DNA of 64,000 nt from CAWAPD01 sp963783865. GTDB lineage: Bacteria > Actinomycetota > Thermoleophilia > UBA2241. The translations under genes and the position numbers were made by a program. This document shows, piece by piece, positions 40,760 through 48,430 of this stretch (the first letter of the stretch is position 1; each line of letters begins with the position of its first letter). The stretch is taken from NCBI GenBank assembly GCA_963783865.1, contig CAWAPD010000003.1:558001-622000 (forward strand), written 5' to 3'. The notes under the pieces were generated by a model that saw only the letters and a program-made list of their open reading frames with translations, made no database searches and was not told the origin of the DNA.

Positions 40760-42431
40760 TCACGCGCTCTGGCGGTTCGTGGTCTCGTCGGCGAACGCGG
40801 CGACGATGCTGGTGAAGGCGCTCGAGCTGGTCTGCCCGAGGCCGCATTTCGAGGCCACCGACATGGTCGCGCCGAGGGCCTTCAGGTCGGCCAGGTACTC
40901 GGGGCTGCACTCGCCGCGCTTGAGCAGCTCGACGCCCTCGAGCAGCTTGGCGTTGCCCAGCCGGCAGGGGGTGCACTGCCCGCAGGACTCCTCGACGAAG
41001 AACTCGAGGAAGTTCTCGGCCACGTCGAGCATGTCGCGCCCCTGGCCGATCACCATGATCGAGCCGCCGGTGGGTATGTCCTCGAACGCCAGCCGGCGGC
41101 CGAAGTCGCGCGCCGGCACGCAGGTGCCCGAGGCGCCGCCGATCTGCACGGCCTTGGCGCCCTCGCCGCCCACTTCCTTCAGCAGGTCGGCCACCGTGAT
41201 GCCCCACGGGAACTCGTAGACGCCCGGCTTGTCGCAGTCGCCGGAGATGCTGAACAGCTTGTAGCCGGTCGACTTGTCGGTGCCGAAGCCCTTGAACCAG
41301 TCGACGCCCTTGGCGAAGACGCACGCCACCGAGGCCAGCGTCTCGACGTTGTTGACCACTGTGGGGTGGTTGAGGAAGCCGGCCACGGCGGGGAACGGCG
41401 GCCGGTTGCGCGGCTCGCCGCGGAAGCCCTCGAGGCTCTCGATCAGGGCCGTCTCCTCGCCGCAGACGTAGGCGCCGGCGCCGTTGGCGACGACGATGTC
41501 GAAGTCGAAGCCCTGCGACGCCGCCGACGTTCTTGCCCAGCAGGCCGGCCTCACGGCGCTTGTGGATCACCTCGTTCAGGTGCGGGCGCAGGTACGCGTA
41601 CTCGGCCCGCAGGTAGACGATGCCCATCGAGGCGCCGATCGCGCGGCCGCCGATGGTCATGCCCTCGAACACGAGGTCGGCGTGGTCCTTGAGGATGACC
41701 CGGTCCTTGAAGGTGCCGGGCTCGCCCTCGTCGGCGTTGCAGATGACGTACTTGAGGTCGCTCTTCTCGGCGGCGCAGAAGTTCCACTTCATGCCCGTGG
41801 GGAAGCCGGCGCCGCCGCGGCCCTTGAGGCCGGAGGCCGAGACCGTGTCGATGATGTCGCCGCGCGAGACCGCCAGCGCGGCCGTGAGGCCGGCGCCGGG
41901 TTCGACCGCGGCGTAGGTCAGGTCGTTGCCCTGGGTCTCGATCGCGGTCTGCCCGGCGCCGGCCCGCACCTCAGCGAGGAGGTCGCGGACGCGGTCTGGG
42001 GTCACCCGCGTGTAGATGCGGTCGTCGACCAGCATCGCCGGGCCCTGGTCGCACATGCCCACGCAGCTCGCCCATTCGAGGGTGAACTCGCCGTCGGGCG
42101 TGGTCTCGTCGAAGTCGACGCCGAGCTCGGCGCGCAGCGCGTCGGCTACAGCCTGCTTGCCGGCGAAGTCGCACGACAGGGTGCCGCAGAGGCGCACGAC
42201 GTGCTTGCCCTCGGGCGCCCCGTGCAGGAACGCGTAGAACGAGGCCACGCTGTAGACCTCGACGGGGTGCACGCCGATCAGGTCGGCGACGACCTGCATC
42301 GACTCGGGGTCGATCTCGTGCAGGGCGTGCTTGACGTCGGTCAGGATCGGGACCAGCGAGGTGCGCTCGCGACCGTGGCGGTCGACGATCGCGACCACCT
42401 TGTCACGCGTCTTTGGGTCCAAGGTCTGCAT
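40760..42431 (-). CDS. fused NuoE-NuoF-like (HydC-HydB) hydrogenase subunit, frameshifted
   Basis: Residues about 1-160 are a NuoE-type thioredoxin-fold [2Fe-2S] domain (RLCGTLSCDFAG, SCVGMCDQGP). Residues about 185-556 are NuoF: GLKGRGGAGFPTG and CNADEGEPGTFKDR (FMN/NADH), CGEETALIES, and the [4Fe-4S] motif ESCGQCTPCR...C. The frame is broken by one extra base at about 41516; deleting it restores VQGFDFDIVVANGAGAYVCG and gives a 556-aa protein. The complete conservation on both sides suggests a sequence error rather than decay. The fusion replaces separate hydC and hydB genes. It passes electrons between NAD(H) and HydA1. Confidence 0.88.
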
Positions 42432-42439
42432 GCCGCCCC

Positions 42440-42811
42440 CTACCTGCCGAGGAGCTCGTCGACTTCGGCGACGAGGACCTTCGGCTCGACCGGCTTGGGC
42501 TGGAACTTCTCGACCGGCACCATCTCGTCGTCGCGGTCGATCTGCAGGCCCATGGCGGCGTTGACGCTGGTGAGCATGATGATCGGACCTTCGAAACCCT
42601 GCTTGCGGAGCTGGCGGGCCATCGTGAGGCCGTCGTCGGGCTCCTCCATCATGACGTCGAGGATCAGGAGGTCGGGCGCGGCCGCGGCCACCGCCTCGAG
42701 CCCGCCGGCGCGGTTCGAAGCGCAGCGCACCACGTGGCCTTCCTTTTCCAGGACCAGCCGGCAGGCCTCCTGGATGTCGGGGTCGTCGTCGACGACGAGG
42801 ATCTGTGCCAC
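42440..42811 (-). CDS. single-domain response regulator of the hydA1 operon
   Basis: A 123-aa stand-alone receiver. It has the acidic pair in LVVDDDPDI, phosphoacceptor Asp in LLILDVMMEE, Thr in IIMLTSVN and Lys in FQPKPVEP. Between Thr and Lys there is an insertion of about 15 residues (AAMGLQIDRDDEMVP) that also occurs, in similar form, in the receiver at 46182-46586. GTG 42811 is preceded by AAGGAG. It is the first gene of the hydA1 operon, nine bases before the NuoE-NuoF start. It has no output domain, so it probably acts by protein contact or phosphorelay. Confidence 0.88.
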   Translation of the reverse strand: MAQILVVDDDPDIQEACRLVLEKEGHVVRCASNRAGGLEAVAAAAPDLLILDVMMEEPDDGLTMARQLRKQGFEGPIIMLTSVNAAMGLQIDRDDEMVPVEKFQPKPVEPKVLVAEVDELLGR

Positions 42812-42923
42812 TGCGGTCTCCTTGGTCGATTGTCTGCGCGGCGCGCGGAGCACACCCGGCGACAGGGAACGGCACCCCGGCGAGCCGCGATCCACAGGTG
42901 TGCAAGGTGAAGGTTCCGACGCC

Positions 42924-42941
42924 TTGCGCAACATTTCACAA
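42924..42941. promoter_or_regulatory. putative Rex operator of the hydA1 operon
   Basis: TTGCGCAACATTTCACAA matches 12 of 14 Rex consensus positions, with a perfect right half. It lies 113 bp upstream of the receiver gene that begins the minus-strand hydA1 operon, and between that gene and the end of the kinase gene at 43001. Derepression at high NADH would fit H2 production. Confidence 0.65.
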
Positions 42942-43000
42942 AGGGGTGCCCTTACGGTAGCACACGAGGTCACGAACTGCACCCGGCAGGTGCCCTAGGG

Positions 43001-44155
43001 TCATGGCTTGAGGACCGGCTCCCCGTCGATGGCGGGGCGCAGCGACACGGTGAACGTGCTGCCCTCGCCGCGCGTGCTCTCGACGGTCGCGTCGCCGCCG
43101 TACATCGTCGCCAGCTTGCGCACCGTCGACAGGCCCAGGCCGCTGCCGAGCACGTTGACGGTGTCCTCGTTCTTGATCCGCGTGAACTCGTGGAAGAGCT
43201 TGGCGGACTCGGCCGGCGTGAGGCCGATGCCGGTGTCCCTGACGGCGATCGTGACGGCGCCGTCAGCGTCGGTCAGCGTGACCGTCACCGAGCCGCCGTC
43301 GCGGTTGTACTTGACCGCGTTGGACACGAGGTTGTTCAGGATGATCTCGACCTCGCCGGGGTCGGCGCGCAGCGTCAGGCCGTCGGGACAGTCGAGGGCG
43401 ATGCCGATGCCGCGCTCTTCGGCATCGCCCTGGTTCAGCTCGATCGCCGCCTCGGCGACGGCGCGCAAATCGACGTCGGCGAAGACCCGCTGCTTCTGGC
43501 CCGACTCGATGCGCGTCAGGTCGAGCAGGTCGAAGATGAGCTTCTTCATGCCGTCGAGGCGCACCAGGGAGCGCTCGACCATGCGCCGGTCGGTGTCGGG
43601 CACGTCGTCGCGCAGGATGTTGAGGTAGCCCTCGACCGCGTTCAGCGGCGACTTGAGCTCGTGCGCCAGGACCGAGATGAAGTTGAAGCGGATCTGGCGC
43701 GCCTCCTCTGCGAGCCGGCGCGCCTGCCGGCTGAGGATCAGCTGCGTGGAGGCCTTCCTCAGGCCGTAGCGAAGCTCGTCGGGCGAGAACGGCTTCGGCA
43801 GGAAGTCGTAGGCGCCGAGCTTGGTGACCTTCACCGCCGTCTCGAACGTCGCGTAGGCGGTGATGAACAGGGTGAGGATCTCGCGGCCCTGCTCCCTGAT
43901 GTGCTCGAGCACCTCCAGGCCGTCGATACCGGGCAGCTTCAGGTCGAGCAGCAGCAGGTCGACGGCAAGACCGTCCCCGAGCGCGGCGAGGAACTCCTCG
44001 CCAGACTGGAAGTGGGCGAAGTCGAAGGCGACGTCGACCTCCACCTCGGGGATCGGGAACGCGTAGCGGTCGACGATGCGCTTGACCCCGAGGCACAAGG
44101 GTTCCTCGTCGTCGACCATCACCACGTGCAGGGTCTGCGTCTCCGGCACCGTCAC
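43001..44155 (-). CDS. receiver-histidine kinase hybrid
   Basis: A 384-aa soluble protein: an N-terminal receiver (about residues 8-135; VMVDDEEPL, LLLLDLKLPG, FITAYAT, LPKPF) followed by a HisKA/HATPase kinase (VLAHELKSPLNAV near 165, NNLVSNAVKYN, DTGIGL, GSGLGLSTV). A receiver before a kinase suggests a relay: phosphate from the upstream hydrogenase-like kinase could modulate this one. It follows the sensor kinase gene by 12 bp. No DNA-binding domain exists in the three-gene set 43001-46586, so the final target is another protein or a distant regulator. Confidence 0.88.
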   Translation of the reverse strand: MTVPETQTLHVVMVDDEEPLCLGVKRIVDRYAFPIPEVEVDVAFDFAHFQSGEEFLAALGDGLAVDLLLLDLKLPGIDGLEVLEHIREQGREILTLFITAYATFETAVKVTKLGAYDFLPKPFSPDELRYGLRKASTQLILSRQARRLAEEARQIRFNFISVLAHELKSPLNAVEGYLNILRDDVPDTDRRMVERSLVRLDGMKKLIFDLLDLTRIESGQKQRVFADVDLRAVAEAAIELNQGDAEERGIGIALDCPDGLTLRADPGEVEIILNNLVSNAVKYNRDGGSVTVTLTDADGAVTIAVRDTGIGLTPAESAKLFHEFTRIKNEDTVNVLGSGLGLSTVRKLATMYGGDATVESTRGEGSTFTVSLRPAIDGEPVLKP

Positions 44156-44167
44156 TCCCTTCCCGGC

Positions 44168-46177
44168 CTACAGCTCGTGTCGCGGCAGCGTGACGATGAA
44201 GGTCGTCTCGGTGGGGCCGGCGGCCGGGTCGTTGTTGGATTCGACCGCGATCTGCCCGCGGTGCATCTTGACGATACCGTGCGTGACGGCGAGGCCGAGG
44301 CCCGTCCCCTTGCCCACCTGCTTGGTCGTGAAGAAGGGATCGAAGAGCTTGCCCATGTTCTCCTTGGGGATCCCCACGCCGGTGTCGGTCACCACGATGC
44401 TCACCTCGTCCGCCGTGTCGCTCAGCTCGATGATGAGGGCCCCGCCGTCGGGCATCGCCTGCTGCGCGTTGGACACGATGTTGGTCAGCACCTGGACGAT
44501 CTGGTCGGCGTCGATCTCCGCCACGGGGTCGGCCATCGAGTTCTCGATGCGCACCATGATGGAGTCGTCGATGGGCATCGTCCGCAAGGTGTCGTCGACC
44601 AGGGCCGCCAGGTCGGTGGGCTGGCGGACGACGCGGCTCTGGCGCGCGAAGTTCAGCAGGCCCGAGATGATCTTCTTGCAGCGGTTGGCTTGTTCGACGA
44701 TGAGGTTGAGGTCGTCCGACAGCGGGCCGTCCTGGTCGACCTCTTCGAGGAGGATGTTGGCCTGCAGCAGGAGGATGCCCAGCGGGTTGTTGACCTCGTG
44801 GGCGATGCCGGCCGCGAGCTGGCCCATGCTCGCGAGCTTCTCCGACTTCACCAGCGCCTCCTTGGTGCTCTCGAGCGAGCGGTGCGACTCCTCGAGGTCG
44901 TCCACGGTGGTCGACAGCCGCTCGATGACGTAGGGCAGGCACATCTCCACTTCGGCGATGCCCTCGTAGACGGCGATCGCGTGGTTCACGCAGCTCTCGT
45001 AGCCGCAGGCGCCGCAGTTGAGCTCGTCCTCGGGCCTGGTCTTGTTCATGCGCCGCAGGATCGCGCGGATCTCCTTGTCGCTCGGCTCGACCAGGAAGCG
45101 CTCGTCCTGGGCGGTGTAGGTGCGGGTGAGGTCCATCTTGCGATAGGCCTTCATGTCGCGCTTCCAGCGCTCGAGGTCGAGCACCGAGCGGGTCTTGCGG
45201 TTGGTGTGGCGGCTGATCTGCGCCCGCCGCCGGTAGAGCGGGTCGTCGTTGCTGAAGCCCACGCCGGCGATGCAGCCCTCGCAGGCCAGGATGTCGAGCA
45301 GCCGGACCTCCGACTCTCCGCGCTCGAAATCGCTGACCGCGTCGACGAAGCTCTCCTTGCCGTCGGCGGCGATGATCTCGCCGGTCATCAGGTCCTCGTG
45401 GAGGTCGGCGGCCTGCAGGAGGCCGCGGGCGAGGGGGAACAGCGATCCCAGCGAGCCGTGCGGCTCGTCGAAGTCGCGGGCCCGACCGGCCGTCGCCTTC
45501 GTGACGCCGCGCTGGCGGAACATCTGGCGCAGCTCGGTGAACGTCAGCACCGCGTCGATCTCGCCTGCCAGCTCGACGGAGGCCGCCTCACCCTTCTTGG
45601 CGATGCAGGGCCCGATGAAGACGATCTTGGCGTCGGGCCCGAGCACGCGCTTGTCGTGCAGCACACGGGAGGTGGCGATCATCGGAGAGACGATCGGCGA
45701 GAGAGACGGCACGAGGTCGGGGTGGTACTTGCGCACGAACGACACCACCGCCGGACATGGGGTGGCGATGAAGCGACGCTCGTCCCGGTCGATGAGCGTC
45801 GCGTACTCGCGTGCCACCAGGTCGGCTCCGAAGGCCACCTCGTGCACGGCGGCGAAGCCCAGCTTCCGCAGCATGGCGACCAGGGTGCGCTCGTCGACGT
45901 CGGTGAACTCCGCCGGGAAGCTCGGCGCCACGATGGCGGCGATCTTCTCGCCCGAGGCGAGCAGCCCGAAGGTGCGCTCGACGTCGCTGTAAGCCTGCTT
46001 TGCGTTCTGCGAGCAGACGCGGAAACAGTTCGCGCAGCCGATGCAGCGCGAGGCGATGACGCTCGCCTGGCCGTCCACGATACGGATGGCGTCGGCGGGG
46101 CACTCGCGCACGCAGGCGTAGCAGCGCCGGCAGCGCTCCTTGATGGTGGTGACGAGACCGTCGTTGCCGATCAGCAT
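44168..46177 (-). CDS. [FeFe]-hydrogenase-like sensory histidine kinase
   Basis: A 669-aa sensor. Two [4Fe-4S] motifs (CRRCYACVREC, CIGCANCFRVC, residues 16-55) lead into a hydrogenase H-cluster-type domain whose motifs are altered: L1 ATPCPAVVSF, L2 GPCIAKKGE, L3 LACEGCIAGVG. A further Fe-S motif CGACGYESC is near residue 387. The rest is a histidine kinase (GIAHEVNNPLG near 455, NIVSNAQQAMP, DTGVGIP, GTGLGLAVT). The cluster-ligand cysteines are retained but surrounding residues differ, as in regulatory group C/D hydrogenases. It probably senses H2 or redox state and drives the adjacent receivers (inference). Confidence 0.9.
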   Translation of the reverse strand: MLIGNDGLVTTIKERCRRCYACVRECPADAIRIVDGQASVIASRCIGCANCFRVCSQNAKQAYSDVERTFGLLASGEKIAAIVAPSFPAEFTDVDERTLVAMLRKLGFAAVHEVAFGADLVAREYATLIDRDERRFIATPCPAVVSFVRKYHPDLVPSLSPIVSPMIATSRVLHDKRVLGPDAKIVFIGPCIAKKGEAASVELAGEIDAVLTFTELRQMFRQRGVTKATAGRARDFDEPHGSLGSLFPLARGLLQAADLHEDLMTGEIIAADGKESFVDAVSDFERGESEVRLLDILACEGCIAGVGFSNDDPLYRRRAQISRHTNRKTRSVLDLERWKRDMKAYRKMDLTRTYTAQDERFLVEPSDKEIRAILRRMNKTRPEDELNCGACGYESCVNHAIAVYEGIAEVEMCLPYVIERLSTTVDDLEESHRSLESTKEALVKSEKLASMGQLAAGIAHEVNNPLGILLLQANILLEEVDQDGPLSDDLNLIVEQANRCKKIISGLLNFARQSRVVRQPTDLAALVDDTLRTMPIDDSIMVRIENSMADPVAEIDADQIVQVLTNIVSNAQQAMPDGGALIIELSDTADEVSIVVTDTGVGIPKENMGKLFDPFFTTKQVGKGTGLGLAVTHGIVKMHRGQIAVESNNDPAAGPTETTFIVTLPRHEL

Positions 46178-46181
46178 CCGG

Positions 46182-46586
46182 CTAGCTCTCCCCGAGCAGC
46201 TCGCGCACCTTGGCGATCAGGGCCACGGGGTCGAGCGGCTTGTCGAAGTAGGCGTCGACGTTCATCGTGCCGAGGTCGTCCTGCGAGCGCGGGCGGAAGT
46301 CGAGCCCGAGGGCGCTGGTGACCGAGGTCGAGATGATGATCGGGATGTCGCAATAGCGTTCGTCCTCGCGCAGGGTCCGCGACAGGGCGAAGCCAGAGTC
46401 GACGTCGCTCATCATGAGGTCGGTGATGACCAGGTCGGGCCGCTCGGCCTCGACCCGCTGCAGCGCCTGGCGCGGGCTGCTGGCGGTGACCACGCGGTAG
46501 CCGGCCTTCTCGAGGATGTGACGGTTGATCTCGAGGAAGTCGTAGTCGTCGTCGACGATGAGGATGAGTCGCTGGTCCGCTGTCAT
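46182..46586 (-). CDS. single-domain response regulator paired with the hydrogenase-like kinase
   Basis: A 134-aa stand-alone receiver: acidic pair in LIVDDDYDF, phosphoacceptor in LVITDLMMSD, Thr in IISTSVT and Lys in YFDKPLDP. The Thr-Lys interval is unusually long and contains ALGLDFRPRSQDDLGTMNV, related to the insertion in the receiver at 42440-42811. It is four bases upstream of the sensor kinase start, so it is probably its direct partner. No output domain is present. Confidence 0.88.
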   Translation of the reverse strand: MTADQRLILIVDDDYDFLEINRHILEKAGYRVVTASSPRQALQRVEAERPDLVITDLMMSDVDSGFALSRTLREDERYCDIPIIISTSVTSALGLDFRPRSQDDLGTMNVDAYFDKPLDPVALIAKVRELLGES

Positions 46587-46610
46587 CGCTGCTCTCCGGC
46601 GTCAGGGGCG

Positions 46611-46643
46611 GGGGCGGGCGGCGGCGCAGCCGCCGCCCGCCCC
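46611..46643 (-). terminator. hairpin between hydA2 and the sensor operon
   Basis: A 15-bp stem (46611-46625 with 46629-46643) with a GCA loop, just beyond the hydA2 stop. Its core matches the hairpin inside hypF at 11594-11620. It probably reduces read-through from hydA2 into the sensor genes. Confidence 0.6.
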
Positions 46644-46657
46644 TCGCTCTTGGCTCG

Positions 46658-48430
46658 CTACACGCGCTCCTTCTGGGTGTACGTCGTGTGCAGGAGGTGG
46701 TGCGACTTCTCGCCGAGCGGGTGGCCGAGCCACTCCTCGTAGAGGGCCGCCACGGCGGGGTTCTCGTGCGACTTGCGCAGCTCGCGCCCCTCGTCCTCCT
46801 GGTAGATGGCGGCGATGCGCGCCTCGCGCACCGCGTTGGTCGTCAGCCGCGGCTGCCCGCCGCCGCCGATGCAGCCGCCGGGGCAGGTCATGACCTCGAC
46901 GAAATGGTACTCCGCCTCGCCGCTGCGGATGCGGTCGATGACCTTCTGAGCGTTGCCCAGCGTGTGGGCGACGGCCACCTTGAGCGTGACGCCCTTGAGG
47001 AACGACCACTCGGGGAGCGTGTCCTCGATCGTGATCGCCGCCTCCTTGATGCCGTCGAGACCCTCGATCGGCTTGACGTGCAGGTTCTCGAAGGGGAACG
47101 CCTGGCCGGTCACGATCTCGTAGGCGGTGCGCAGGGCCGCCTCCATGACGCCGCCGGTGTTGGCGAAGATGTCGGCGGCGCCGGTGCTGATGCCCAGCGG
47201 CGCGTCCATCTGCTCGTCGGGGAGGCTGTCGAAGTCGATGCCGCCCTGCTTGATCATGCGCGCCAGCTCACGCGTGGTGAGCACGACGTCGACGTCCTGC
47301 GTGCCCGAGTCGTTCATCTCGGGCCGCTGGCACTCGAACTTCTTGGCCGTGCAGGGCATGACCGAGACCACGAACACGTCCTCGGCCTCCTTGCCCAGCT
47401 TCTCGGCGTAGTAGGTCTTGGCCACCGTGCCGAACATCTGCTGCGGCGACTTGCAGGTCGAGAGGTTCGCCAGGAAGTCCGGGTTGTAGTGCTCCATGTA
47501 GTTGATCCAGCCCGGGGAGCAGCTCGTGAACATGGGGAGAGCGACCTCCTCCTTGTCCACCAGCGCCATCTTCAACCGGGTGAGCAGCTCGGTGCCCTCT
47601 TCCATGATCGTCAGGTCGGCGGCGAAGTTGGTGTCGAAGACGCCGTCGAAGCCCAAGCGGCGCAGGGCGGCGACCATCTTGCCGGTCACGATCGTGCCCG
47701 GTTCGTAGTCGAAGCCCTCGCCCAGGGCGGCGCGGATCGCCGGGGCGGTCTGCACCACGACGTGCTTGTCGGGGTCGTCGAGCGCCGCCCAGACCCGGTC
47801 GATGCCGTCACGTTCCGTGATCGCCCCGACCGGGCAGACGGCGGCGCACTGGCCGCACTGCACGCAGACCACCTGGCTGAGGTCGCTGGCGAACGCCGGT
47901 CCGATCACGGTGGCGAAGCCGCGGCCCTGCGGGAACAGCCCGCCGACGCCCTGCGTCTCGTTGCACACGGTCACGCAGCGCCGGCACATGATGCACTTGC
48001 CGGTGTCGCGCACGAGGGCCGGGGTCGACTCGTCGACGATGCGGCGGGTCTTCTCGCCCTCGTAGGTGATGCCGTCGATGCCCAGCTCGCCGGCGAGCGT
48101 GCGCAGCTCGCAGTCGGCGCTGCGGGCGCAGGTCTGGCAGTTGCCGTCGTGCTCGCTCAGCAGCAGCTCGACCACGGTCTTGCGGCCCTTGCGGGCCGCC
48201 GGCGAGTTGGTCTTGACGACCATGCCGTCGGCCACGGGGGCCGCGCACGAGGCGACGAGCGCTTTGGCGCCCTCGACCTCGACCAGGCAGACGCGGCAGG
48301 CGCCGATCGTCTGCACGTCCTCCAGGTAACACAGGCTGGGGACCTTCGCGCCCGCCTGGCGGGCGGCTTGCAGGATCGTGGTGCCGTCCGGCACCTCGAC
48401 CTTGGTGTCGTCTACGGTCAGGACAGGCAT
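46658..48430 (-). CDS. hydA: [FeFe] hydrogenase 2, HydA catalytic subunit
   Basis: A 590-aa HydA paralogue of the protein at 38824-40746 with the same domain order: 2Fe-2S domain (CYLEDVQTIGACRVC...SC), His-ligated cluster (HDGNCQTCARSADC), CIMCRRCVTVC, CVQCGQCAAVC, then the H-cluster motifs TSCSPGW, MPCTAKKFE and TCPGGCIGGGG. It lacks the 40-residue N-terminal extension of the first copy. The start overlaps the hydB stop by one base. Its partners are the large NuoF fusion, NuoE and the 2Fe-2S protein encoded upstream, forming a second NAD(P)-coupled hydrogenase. Confidence 0.96.
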   Translation of the reverse strand: MPVLTVDDTKVEVPDGTTILQAARQAGAKVPSLCYLEDVQTIGACRVCLVEVEGAKALVASCAAPVADGMVVKTNSPAARKGRKTVVELLLSEHDGNCQTCARSADCELRTLAGELGIDGITYEGEKTRRIVDESTPALVRDTGKCIMCRRCVTVCNETQGVGGLFPQGRGFATVIGPAFASDLSQVVCVQCGQCAAVCPVGAITERDGIDRVWAALDDPDKHVVVQTAPAIRAALGEGFDYEPGTIVTGKMVAALRRLGFDGVFDTNFAADLTIMEEGTELLTRLKMALVDKEEVALPMFTSCSPGWINYMEHYNPDFLANLSTCKSPQQMFGTVAKTYYAEKLGKEAEDVFVVSVMPCTAKKFECQRPEMNDSGTQDVDVVLTTRELARMIKQGGIDFDSLPDEQMDAPLGISTGAADIFANTGGVMEAALRTAYEIVTGQAFPFENLHVKPIEGLDGIKEAAITIEDTLPEWSFLKGVTLKVAVAHTLGNAQKVIDRIRSGEAEYHFVEVMTCPGGCIGGGGQPRLTTNAVREARIAAIYQEDEGRELRKSHENPAVAALYEEWLGHPLGEKSHHLLHTTYTQKERV

